A stretch of 5,210 nucleotides of DNA from an uncultured Bryobacterales bacterium (GCA_937859895.1 CALMAV010000285.1:1806-7015), one strand, 5' to 3'. Positions 1-5,210 are shown, counted from the stretch's first letter. Made by a program: numbers and translations. The notes: generated by a model from the sequence alone, not told the origin.

Positions 1-158
1 TCTTTGAGCTTAGTGAGATTTCCGAACCGCAAGCGAGCAGCACGCGGGTCAAATCCGTCTTGCTCCTTCATGGCGAGATGGTGTTGAAGCTCGTCCTCAA
101 TTTCTCCATCTGCCTGTCCTGCTCGAAATGTTCGCTGTAACCGTGACCAGAAGCCCAT
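1..158 (-). CDS. ADOP-family ABC transporter permease, N-terminal fragment (runs off the left edge)
   Basis: My translation from the ATG at 158 gives 52 residues, beginning MGFWSRLQRTFRAG, with no stop before the window edge. The pattern is a short basic start, an acidic helix with the core EIEDELQHHLAMKEQDG, and then an arginine-rich helix ending RLRFGN. It matches the cytoplasmic prefix that precedes the first membrane segment of acidobacterial duplicated orphan permeases (MacB/FtsX-like proteins of about 800 residues). Family knowledge: these are inner-membrane permeases with two FtsX-type halves and no dedicated ATPase gene beside them; their substrates are mostly unknown. The start is well supported, because a strong Shine-Dalgarno (GGAGGAAA, 168-161) lies two bases before the ATG. 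The gene begins 11 bp after the PadR stop codon, so the two are almost certainly cotranscribed. The membrane and periplasmic domains lie outside the window and cannot be judged. Confidence 0.75.
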   Translation of the reverse strand, partial: MGFWSRLQRTFRAGQADGEIEDELQHHLAMKEQDGFDPRAARLRFGNLTKLK

Positions 159-169
159 GATTTCCTCCG

Positions 170-496
170 TTACACTGTCCTGAGTACCTTAGCCACCGCC
201 GCCGTTACCGATCTCCAGCGCTGCTCTTCTTCGGCCAGATGCTTTCGTCCTTTGCTGGTGATCTCGTAGAAGCGAGCTTTGCGCTTGGAATCAGAGATGC
301 GCCACTCGGCTTTTAGAACCCCGCGTTCAGTCATTCGGTGAAGCGCTGGATAGAGCGAACCTTCCTCAACTCGAAGCACTTCCTCCGAAGCTTGCTCAAT
401 GAGATTGGCAATTGCATATCCGCTGTTTTGCCCTCGAAGCAAGGCCTTCAGAACTAGAATTTCAAGAGCGCCCTGTAGTTGATCGGTCTTAGCCAT
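170..496 (-). CDS. PadR-family transcriptional regulator (acidobacterial ADOP-linked type)
   Basis: This 108-residue protein is a small winged-helix repressor of the short PadR type: one N-terminal DNA-binding domain plus a short C-terminal helix for dimerisation. Visible PadR signatures are the opening helix LEILVLKALL (11-20), the GYAIANLI segment (26-33), the recognition region EEGSLYPALHRMTERGVLKAEW (44-65, the most diagnostic part), and the wing strand KARFYEITSKGRKHL (73-87). The length is normal for the family. It lies immediately upstream of the ADOP permease with an 11-bp gap, so the inferred role is local, autoregulated control of that permease. The inducer is unknown. The ATG at 496 is the only sensible start in frame, although no clear Shine-Dalgarno precedes it. 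Other ATGs just upstream are out of frame. Confidence 0.88.
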   Translation of the reverse strand: MAKTDQLQGALEILVLKALLRGQNSGYAIANLIEQASEEVLRVEEGSLYPALHRMTERGVLKAEWRISDSKRKARFYEITSKGRKHLAEEEQRWRSVTAAVAKVLRTV

Positions 497-507
497 ACAT
501 CGACATC

Positions 508-587
508 TACGTCTAGAAGCCTAAGTACACACGCTAGGTGGAGGATGAGACAACGGAAATTATAGTGGGAGCTTGGGGTGTGAAAGG
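508..587 (-). promoter_or_regulatory. Candidate promoter and operator region of the PadR-ADOP unit
   Basis: Read on the minus strand, a perfect -10 hexamer TATAAT lies at 564-559. Upstream there is only a weak -35 (TTTCAC at 585-580, 15-bp spacing), so the promoter may depend on an activator or be weak. Transcription would start near 552 and give a leader of about 55 nt before the PadR ATG. Between the predicted start and the ATG, positions 508-528 form an imperfect inverted repeat: TAC and CTAG-type arms (TACTTAG and CTAGACGTA on the minus strand) around GCTT. A dyad downstream of the start point is a plausible autoregulatory PadR site. The -10 is seen directly; the operator is a guess. Confidence 0.4.
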
Positions 588-641
588 CGCGTTCGGGAGG
601 GAATAGGCTCTTGCTGCACACACACGGCTGGTGCCCTCAGT

Positions 642-692
642 AAAAACGAAGACCAGCCCGCCGCTCCATATATAGAGCGGCAGGCTGGTCTT
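642..692 (-). terminator. Intrinsic terminator of ahcY
   Basis: On the minus strand this is a long hairpin followed by a T run. The outer stem is 10 bp (AAGACCAGCC at 692-683 on the minus strand, pairing with GGCTGGTCTT at 658-649). It is followed by a 2x2 internal mismatch, an inner 6-bp stem (CCGCTC/GAGCGG) and an 8-nt A/T loop. The sequence CGTTTTT follows directly (648-642). It begins 24 nt beyond the ahcY stop codon. The plus-strand side has no T tract, so it should terminate only leftward transcription. It isolates ahcY from the PadR-ADOP unit downstream on the same strand. Confidence 0.92.
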
Positions 693-715
693 GAATCTAC
701 TTAGATCGGTGCTGA

Positions 716-2146
716 CTAGTAGCGGTAGTGGTCGCCCTTATATGGGCCTTCGAGCGCTACGCCAAGATACTCGGCCTGCTTCGGACTCAGTGTCGTCAGC
801 TTCACACCGATCTTCTCCAAGTGAAGGCGGGCTACTTCTTCGTCCAGCTTCTTCGGCAGTGTGTACACCCCAATTTTGTAGGTGTCGCGATTTTGCCAGA
901 GGTCGATTTGAGCCAGCGTCTGATTCGCGAAGCTGTTGCTCATCACAAAGCTTGGATGGCCAGTAGCGCAGCCGAGGTTTACCAAACGGCCTTCAGCGAG
1001 CATGTAGATGCTGTTGCCGTTGGGGAAAGTGTACATGTCCACCTGCGGCTTGATATTGGTCCGCTTCACACCTTCGGCTTCGTTTAGTCGATCCACTTGG
1101 ATCTCGTTGTCGAAGTGCCCGATGTTGCAGACGATAGCCTGGTCCTTCATGTACTGCATGTGCTCGAAGGTGATGATGTCCAAGTTGCCGGTGCAGGTTA
1201 CATAGATATCGCCGCGACCTAGTGTGTCTTCAACCGTCGTGACTTCGAAGCCTTCCATGGCAGCCTGCAACGCGTTGATTGGATCGATCTCGGTAACAAT
1301 CACGCGAGCGCCCATGCCGCGCAGTGAATGAGCCGAGCCCTTGCCGACGTCGCCGTAACCGCAAATAACAGCCACCTTGCCGGCCACCATCACATCGGTG
1401 GCGCGCTTAATGCCATCAGCCAGTGACTCGCGACAGCCGTATAGATTGTCGAATTTCGATTTGGTGACCGAATCGTTTACGTTGATTGCCGGAACCAGCA
1501 GCGTGCCCTGTTCCTGCATCTTGTAAAGGCGATGAACACCGGTCGTCGTCTCTTCTGAAACTCCGCGCCATTCCTTGGCCATGGTGTGCCAGCGCTGCGA
1601 ATCTTCGCTCTGAACCTTCTTGAGTAGGTTCTTAATTACCTGTTCTTCCTGACTTCCAGACGGCGTATTCACCCAGTTGCTGCCGTTTTCCAATTCATAG
1701 CCCTTGTGGATCAGCAGCGTCACATCGCCGCCATCGTCCACTACCAGCTGCGGCCCCAGACCGCCGCTGTGACTCAGCGCCTGATAGGTACACCACCAAT
1801 ACTCTTCGAGCGACTCGCCTTTCCAGGCAAATACGGGAACACCGGAAGCCGCAATAGCCGCTGCTGCATGGTCCTGCGTTGAGAAGATATTGCAGCTTGC
1901 CCAGCGGACATCTGCACCCAAATCGCAGAGCGTCTCAATCAAAACCGCAGTCTGGATCGTCATGTGGAGCGAACCAGTGATGCGAACGCCGGCCAGCGGT
2001 TTGCTCGCGGTGTACTTTTTCCGGATCGACATCAACCCGGGCATCTCATGCTCGGCAATTGAAATCTCTTTACGGCCCCAATCGGCCAGGCTCAGGTCCG
2101 CAACCTTATATTCGGTAGCGACCTGGTTCAGAGTTAATGTACCCAT
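716..2146 (-). CDS. ahcY: S-adenosylhomocysteine hydrolase (adenosylhomocysteinase)
   Basis: This cytoplasmic NAD-dependent enzyme reversibly splits S-adenosylhomocysteine into adenosine and homocysteine. It relieves product inhibition of methyltransferases and returns homocysteine to the methionine cycle. The 476-residue length is that of bacterial and plant enzymes, with the roughly 40-residue insert (about 145-190) missing from the 432-residue vertebrate form. Numbered from the ATG, visible motifs are the substrate-domain SLHMTIQTAVL (59-69), CNIFSTQDHAAAA (85-97), VDDGGD (136-141), the SEET stretch (197-200), catalytic-region KSKFDN (229-234), the NAD-binding loop GYGDVGKG (263-270), GHPSFVMSNSF (396-406), and the C-terminal Lys470 and Tyr474 that close over the cofactor of the partner subunit. 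Nothing is missing. A TTG at 2149 could extend the gene by one codon, but the ATG at 2146 has the better Shine-Dalgarno spacing. It is divergent from an ArsR-methyltransferase regulator 55 bp away and ends at a strong terminator, so it is probably monocistronic. Confidence 0.98.
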   Translation of the reverse strand: MGTLTLNQVATEYKVADLSLADWGRKEISIAEHEMPGLMSIRKKYTASKPLAGVRITGSLHMTIQTAVLIETLCDLGADVRWASCNIFSTQDHAAAAIAASGVPVFAWKGESLEEYWWCTYQALSHSGGLGPQLVVDDGGDVTLLIHKGYELENGSNWVNTPSGSQEEQVIKNLLKKVQSEDSQRWHTMAKEWRGVSEETTTGVHRLYKMQEQGTLLVPAINVNDSVTKSKFDNLYGCRESLADGIKRATDVMVAGKVAVICGYGDVGKGSAHSLRGMGARVIVTEIDPINALQAAMEGFEVTTVEDTLGRGDIYVTCTGNLDIITFEHMQYMKDQAIVCNIGHFDNEIQVDRLNEAEGVKRTNIKPQVDMYTFPNGNSIYMLAEGRLVNLGCATGHPSFVMSNSFANQTLAQIDLWQNRDTYKIGVYTLPKKLDEEVARLHLEKIGVKLTTLSPKQAEYLGVALEGPYKGDHYRY

Positions 2147-2153
2147 CAATGAA

Positions 2154-2158
2154 CCTCT
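2154..2158 (-). promoter_or_regulatory. Ribosome binding site that decides the ahcY start
   Basis: AGAGG on the minus strand is 7 nt from the ATG at 2146 but only 4 nt from the TTG at 2149. Spacing and codon both favour the ATG, giving a start of MGTLTLNQ rather than MMGTLTLNQ. Confidence 0.6.
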
Positions 2159-2162
2159 TGGC

Positions 2163-2193
2163 TGATTATATCAAGGGATCCTGATATGTTGAT
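2163..2193. promoter_or_regulatory. Divergent ahcY / arsR-methyltransferase control region with TGAT-ATCA dyads
   Basis: Four TGAT or ATCA half-sites occur in 31 bp: TGAT at 2163-2166, ATCA at 2170-2173, TGAT at 2182-2185 and TGAT at 2190-2193. They build overlapping dyads: TGAT-TAT-ATCA (2163-2173), ATATCA-N8-TGATAT with perfect 6-bp arms (2168-2187), and ATCAA-N14-TTGAT (2170-2193). On the minus strand, a perfect -10 TATAAT for ahcY sits at 2170-2165, and a weak -35 TCAACA at 2192-2187 is spaced 16 bp from it. The dyads therefore cover the ahcY promoter from -35 to -10. The predicted transcript would start only about 10 nt before the ahcY ATG, which leaves no room for a riboswitch. I cannot assign a clear plus-strand promoter. 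The repeats are seen; binding by the adjacent regulator is inferred. Confidence 0.6.
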
Positions 2194-2201
2194 GACTGAC
2201 G

Positions 2202-3125
2202 ATGTCACTTCTGAGATCCATCAGACTTCTGGGCGATCCAACCCGCGTCCGGTTGCTTCTGCTGCTTAGGCGTGAAGAGCTCTCAGTTGCTGAATTACAG
2301 GTGATTCTTGCCAAGGGCCAGAGCCAGATTTCTACCCATTTGGCGCAGCTAAAACAGGCTGGGTTAGTGCAAGACCGGCGTGAGGGCAAGAGCAACTTCT
2401 ACCGGCTGAAGCTTGAAGAAGCATCAACTGGATTGCTCGATCTGTTGGAAAAGGAGCCGGGCGGAGTTTCTGAGGCAGCTGTGGACGCAGAAGCACTCGA
2501 GCTGGTGTTGAGCAAACGCCGAGACCGCATGCGCGCTTACTTTGACGGGCTCGCCGGACGCTTTGGGCGTGAATATTTGCCCGGACGCTCGTGGCAGGGC
2601 TTAGCTGAAGCGCTGCTGGGCTTGCTGCCTCCTATGACGATTGCCGACTTAGGCGCTGGGGAAGGCACGTTCTCCCAATTGCTGGCGCGCCGGGCACTTC
2701 GGGTAATCGCTGTTGACAACTCCGAGCGCATGGTGGAGTTTGGTTCTCAGCTCGCCGCCAGAAACAGTGTCGCCAACCTTGAGTTCCGCTTGGGCGATAT
2801 GGAGTCGCTTCCCGTGCCTGATGGTGAGGTGGATCTGGCCTTCTTCAGCCAGAGCTTACACCATGCGCTCCATCCCGAGAAAGCCGTAGCAGAAGCGTGG
2901 CGAATCACAAAGCCAGGTGGCCGAATCGCGGTGCTGGATCTAGTCCGTCACCAGTTCGAAGAAGCTCGCGAGATGTACGCCGATGTGTGGCTTGGCTTCA
3001 CCGAATTGGAGCTGCAGCAGTTCATGAAGAGTGCCGGATTCATGAATGTTAGTACAGCCGTGGTGCACCGTGAAACCGAACTGCCTCACTTTGAGACTGT
3101 ACTTGCCTTGGGCGAAAAGCCTTGA
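2202..3125 (+). CDS. ArsR-family winged-helix regulator fused to a class I SAM methyltransferase domain (SahR-like)
   Basis: This 307-residue two-domain protein starts with an ArsR winged helix (about 1-75): the helix LLGDPTRVRLLLLL (9-22), the recognition helix QSQISTHLAQLKQAGLV (40-56), and the wing RREGKSNFYRL (59-69). A linker (about 76-140) leads to a Rossmann methyltransferase of the Methyltransf_11/UbiE type. Its motif I is ADLGAGEG (148-155), the ribose-binding acidic residue is in VDNS (Asp172), GDMESLPVPDGEVDLAF spans 198-214, SLHHALHPEKAVAEAWRITKPGG spans 218-240, and a final strand follows near 281-290. The SAM/SAH pocket looks intact. The protein has no cysteine, and the ArsR metal-site ELCVCD position reads SVAELQ, so Cys-based metal sensing is excluded. 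It is divergent from ahcY, like SahR, the SAH-responsive ArsR regulator of methionine-cycle genes described in Proteobacteria. I infer that it senses SAH (or SAM/SAH) and controls ahcY and itself. Catalytic activity cannot be ruled out. No clear Shine-Dalgarno precedes the ATG; other nearby upstream starts are out of frame. Confidence 0.88.
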   Translation: MSLLRSIRLLGDPTRVRLLLLLRREELSVAELQVILAKGQSQISTHLAQLKQAGLVQDRREGKSNFYRLKLEEASTGLLDLLEKEPGGVSEAAVDAEALELVLSKRRDRMRAYFDGLAGRFGREYLPGRSWQGLAEALLGLLPPMTIADLGAGEGTFSQLLARRALRVIAVDNSERMVEFGSQLAARNSVANLEFRLGDMESLPVPDGEVDLAFFSQSLHHALHPEKAVAEAWRITKPGGRIAVLDLVRHQFEEAREMYADVWLGFTELELQQFMKSAGFMNVSTAVVHRETELPHFETVLALGEKP

Positions 3126-4351
3126 GGATAGCTTCGAGCCGCTACTTTGAACGTCACCGGATGTTCGATATTGGCTATTGCTGCGTGGCCGAGCGAGATG
3201 GTCGCTACGAACATCATTAACACTTCGCTATCGCCAAGGTTGTATTCGAATAGCCCGCCAACCAGAATGCCGATCGTTACGGCAACGGTCCCATGCAGCA
3301 GGAAGCGCCCCTCGGAGTTCCGGCCCCCTAGAAGAAGCAAACCGCGCCGGCAGTCCCGCAGTGTCATTCCGATGATCCACAGCAACAAAATTAATCCAGG
3401 GATGCCGCGCTCGGCCGCAAACTGCAGGTAAATGTTATGTAGGTGGCCGTAGTAACCAACTGGCAGCGGACGCCGAATGTCGGACGGCACATAGGAATCG
3501 AACTGTCGGCGGATCTGTTCCGGTCCGATGCCAAACCATGGATGTGTCTTGATCATGGCAATGCCGGTGCTGAAGGTGGTAACACGATGTCGATTCGAAT
3601 CGATGTCTTCTTTGGGTTGAACAAGGGAGACTAACCGCTCGCGCGTGGTCGCCGGCGACACGAAATAGATCGCAACTAGCAGTATCGGAACCGCAAGCGT
3701 CATCTTGGGACGCCAGAACCAGACCAGATACAAGACCGCTGGAACACCAGCCAGCCAGATGCTCCGGGTGCCGCTCAGCAGAATGGCGGCGGTTAGAACG
3801 AGCGTGCTGCCGTATACCCAGATCGGGAAGCGGCGCTCGGCAAAGAAGTAATGAGCTAGCAGTAGCAGCAAAACGCTCAACTGCAAGGCGCTGAACGTCA
3901 TCCAGTGGCTTTCGAACCCGGTGATACGGTGTCCGACGTACGCTTGGTAGCTGACGTTCCGGTACTTGATCAGATACTGCAGGATGGCCCATGCTCCCGA
4001 TGCCGTGGCAGTAACCGTCCAGCCGATTAGTAGATAGTAGGCTCTTGAAAACTGGGAAGAGAAGACGCCATAGATTAGTGGAATCAGGAAGAAGATGAAG
4101 AACTTCTTGATCTGTGCGCGACCCATCCAGGGGTCGGGGCAAAGCACATCAGCCAGAGCCGTCCAGAGGAAAAATGCGGCAAGCGGGATCCAGATTGGGG
4201 GGAACTGCAACTTCTGCCGAAAGACCAGCAGGAGAATGATTCCGATGCCTAGAAGGACTTGGCTGGCCGCAATGGAGACATGGATCAGAGAAGCGGCAAG
4301 GACAGCCACAACCAGGAGAACGCGATTCTGCGTTCGTTCGGCAACGAACAT
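3086..4351 (-). CDS. O-antigen ligase / polymerase family membrane protein (Wzy_C domain)
   Basis: This 421-residue polytopic inner-membrane protein has about 11-12 hydrophobic segments (including 11-45, 53-71, 82-98, 103-125, 152-170, 177-193, 198-232, 317-333, 353-368 and 376-393). A large hydrophilic loop, presumably periplasmic, spans about 233-316. Wzy_C features are LSGTRSIWLAG (192-202, with an Arg typical of WaaL), HPWFGIGPEQ (270-279), and GHLHNIYLQFAAERGIPGL (302-320), the H-x-x-N-x-Y-L signature of this family. Members join or polymerise undecaprenol-linked glycans at the periplasmic face, transferring O-antigen to lipid A core or extending a polymer. Some bacterial homologues glycosylate proteins, so the acceptor cannot be told from sequence. 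No glycosyltransferase or flippase gene is adjacent, so it is an orphan within this window. The start ATG has no recognisable Shine-Dalgarno. The C-terminus overlaps the convergent regulator gene by 40 bp. Confidence 0.85.
   Translation of the reverse strand: MFVAERTQNRVLLVVAVLAASLIHVSIAASQVLLGIGIILLLVFRQKLQFPPIWIPLAAFFLWTALADVLCPDPWMGRAQIKKFFIFFLIPLIYGVFSSQFSRAYYLLIGWTVTATASGAWAILQYLIKYRNVSYQAYVGHRITGFESHWMTFSALQLSVLLLLLAHYFFAERRFPIWVYGSTLVLTAAILLSGTRSIWLAGVPAVLYLVWFWRPKMTLAVPILLVAIYFVSPATTRERLVSLVQPKEDIDSNRHRVTTFSTGIAMIKTHPWFGIGPEQIRRQFDSYVPSDIRRPLPVGYYGHLHNIYLQFAAERGIPGLILLLWIIGMTLRDCRRGLLLLGGRNSEGRFLLHGTVAVTIGILVGGLFEYNLGDSEVLMMFVATISLGHAAIANIEHPVTFKVAARSYPQGFSPKASTVSK
4332..4349. repeat. 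Perfect 7-bp inverted repeat at the O-antigen ligase start
   Basis: GTTCGTT and AACGAAC flank a 4-nt CGGC centre, giving an exact 18-bp dyad. It covers the first codons of the minus-strand membrane-protein gene and lies about 40 bp upstream of sixA. No T tract follows on either strand, so it is not a terminator. It could be an operator shared by the divergent pair, or an mRNA hairpin at the start of the membrane-protein transcript that affects translation. A chance repeat from the codons used is also possible. Confidence 0.4.
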
Positions 4352-4388
4352 AAAAGGTTAAGTATGACAGAATTACGAGTTCGCCTAC

Positions 4389-4886
4389 ATGGTTGTTTAT
4401 CTACTAAGGCACGGGATTGCGGAAGATGCCGGCATCGGTAAAAGCGATTATGGACGTACCTTGACCGAGGATGGTCGGCGCAAGTTACGGCAGGTTTTGA
4501 CGGCTGCGGCAGAAGCGCATGTGATGCCTAGTGTGGTGCTCTCGAGCCCCTTGGTGCGCACACTCCAGACCGCAGAGATAGCGGCGGAGGTTCTGCACTT
4601 CAAGGGCGACCCTCTGCAGACTCCGGTCCTCAAACCCGGTACTACGCCCGACCAGGTTTGGGAGGAAATACGGCTTTTTCGCAGTGAGCCTTCGCTGCTG
4701 TTGGTGGGGCACAATCCGCTCATGAGTGAGCTGGCCGGTTATTTGTTGGGTTCGCCCAACATGCAGATTGACTTCAAGAAGGGAGCTCTAATGAAGATTC
4801 AGTTGGACTCCTTTCCGTCATCTTGCCCCAGCGGTTCCCTCCACTGGTATCTAACGGCGAAGTTGGCTTCACACCGCTCCGTTTGA
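4389..4886 (+). CDS. sixA: Phosphohistidine phosphatase SixA-type (histidine phosphatase superfamily)
   Basis: This 165-residue cytoplasmic protein belongs to branch 1 of the histidine phosphatase superfamily and is of typical SixA length (about 160). It carries the catalytic RHG motif at 7-9 (His8 is the phospho-acceptor), the early LTEDGRRKL element (25-33) shared by SixA proteins, the second arginine in SSPLVRTLQTAEI (52-64, Arg57), and the second catalytic histidine in LLVGHNPLMSELAGYLLG (104-121, His108). The C-terminal SLHWYL (150-155) matches the strand that ends SixA proteins. In E. coli, SixA removes phosphate from histidine in phosphorelay or phosphotransferase proteins (ArcB HPt domain, NPr). 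The target here is unknown and no histidine kinase is adjacent. The ATG is 37 bp from the divergent O-antigen ligase-like gene; no strong Shine-Dalgarno is seen. The secreted-protein gene follows 50 bp later and could be cotranscribed. Confidence 0.88.
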   Translation: MVVYLLRHGIAEDAGIGKSDYGRTLTEDGRRKLRQVLTAAAEAHVMPSVVLSSPLVRTLQTAEIAAEVLHFKGDPLQTPVLKPGTTPDQVWEEIRLFRSEPSLLLVGHNPLMSELAGYLLGSPNMQIDFKKGALMKIQLDSFPSSCPSGSLHWYLTAKLASHRSV

Positions 4887-4936
4887 GACCGGTCAGCAGC
4901 GCCGCCTACATTTATTATGGAAGCAAGGGTCTGTCG

Positions 4937-5210
4937 ATGTTCGCTATAAATGCAGGGATTGGGTGTGTGCCTCGGCTCTGGCGCCAGTCTTTGGCATCCG
5001 TCCTCTTGGCCGGATGGATGACCGCACAAACTGCCACCAATAGTCAGCCGGAAAGCGCTGCACATCCCGAGTCCCAGGCTGTGCAGCAGGTGCCGACCGA
5101 GTTTCAGTCGCATGGAATTGAGTACGAAGCATTAACTCACAACGGGATTACCGTGATGTTTGCTACGTTGCCGCCGCACGTCAAGGAGTACAACGTCGTC
5201 CAACTAACCG
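4937..5210 (+). CDS. Secreted protein of unknown function, N-terminal part (runs off the right edge)
   Basis: An open frame runs from the ATG at 4937 to the window edge without a stop (91 complete residues). A Shine-Dalgarno-like AAGGG sits 7 nt before the ATG. The N-terminus looks like a Sec signal peptide: positively charged RLWR at 13-16, hydrophobic SLASVLLAGWM at 18-28, and small residues at the likely cleavage after Ala30 (MTA before Gln31) or slightly later. Next comes a low-complexity linker rich in Gln, Ser, Ala and Pro (about 31-55), then an ordered segment from about 56 with alternating hydrophobic residues (EYEALTHNGITVMFATLPP) that suggests a beta-sandwich-like domain. Cys10 is not in a lipobox. 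I do not recognise the family. The protein is probably periplasmic or exported. It follows sixA on the same strand. Confidence 0.72.
   Translation, partial: MFAINAGIGCVPRLWRQSLASVLLAGWMTAQTATNSQPESAAHPESQAVQQVPTEFQSHGIEYEALTHNGITVMFATLPPHVKEYNVVQLT

Noticed and set aside
691..1087. Plus-strand open frames antisense to ahcY
   Set aside because: They lie opposite a highly conserved enzyme gene, show no family resemblance, and arise from its codon composition.
2147..2201. SAH riboswitch upstream of ahcY
   Set aside because: The spacer is too short, is shared with a divergent gene, and shows dyads of protein-operator type rather than the multi-helix SAH aptamer.
2202..2430. The ArsR domain as a metal or arsenic sensor
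   Set aside because: The protein contains no cysteine, the usual metal-site motif is absent, and no metal-resistance gene is nearby.
3100..3135. Bidirectional terminator between the convergent genes
   Set aside because: Only a stem of about 3-4 bp around GGGCGAAAAGCC is visible, with no T tract on either strand.
3435..4142. A 235-codon open frame inside the O-antigen ligase-like gene, on the same strand in another frame
   Set aside because: It lies wholly within a gene with clear family motifs, its translation is rich in Arg, Ser, His and Pro, and it has no recognisable domain; it is a shadow frame.
4364..4389. An upstream ATG at 4364 as an alternative start for sixA
   Set aside because: It is out of frame with the SixA motifs; the ATG at 4389 gives the expected N-terminus just before the RHG motif.
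4799..5132. Minus-strand open frames of 104 and 62 codons near the right edge
   Set aside because: They are antisense to the sixA end and to the secreted-protein frame, which has a signal peptide and Shine-Dalgarno; their translations lack any recognisable features.

Overview
The window most likely comes from an acidobacterium (Acidobacteriota, Terriglobia-like). The best evidence is at the left edge on the minus strand: a small PadR-family repressor sits directly upstream of the N-terminus of an ADOP-type (acidobacterial duplicated orphan permease) ABC permease, a pairing repeated many times in acidobacterial genomes. The mixed, moderately GC-rich composition fits, as does a signal-peptide protein at the right edge that I do not recognise. 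The genus cannot be fixed from this sequence alone.

Layout, left to right. Positions 1-496 (minus) hold the ADOP permease fragment and its PadR regulator. Positions 497-715 are intergenic and hold the PadR promoter region and a strong intrinsic terminator that ends the next minus-strand gene. Positions 716-2146 (minus) encode S-adenosylhomocysteine hydrolase (ahcY). A 55-bp divergent spacer (2147-2201) is dense in TGAT/ATCA half-sites that overlap the ahcY promoter. Positions 2202-3125 (plus) encode an ArsR-type winged helix fused to a class I SAM-dependent methyltransferase domain. Its 3' end overlaps tail-to-tail by 40 bp with an O-antigen ligase/polymerase-family membrane protein (3086-4351, minus). 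A 37-bp spacer separates that gene from a divergent SixA phosphohistidine phosphatase (4389-4886, plus). A secreted protein of unknown function starts at 4937 and runs off the right edge.

The most interesting unit is the divergent pair ahcY / ArsR-methyltransferase. AhcY removes S-adenosylhomocysteine (SAH), the product inhibitor of methyltransferases. The neighbouring regulator has no cysteines, so it is not a Cys-type metal sensor, and it carries an intact SAM/SAH-binding fold. The simplest reading is a SahR-like feedback switch in which the methyltransferase domain senses SAH (or SAM/SAH) and the winged helix controls ahcY from the dyads in the shared spacer. SahR-type control of ahcY was described in Proteobacteria; its extension to this lineage is inference.

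The remaining genes (O-antigen ligase-like, SixA, secreted protein) do not form an obvious pathway. No tRNA, rRNA, CRISPR, insertion sequence or phage feature was seen. There is no gene-free stretch longer than 300 bp.
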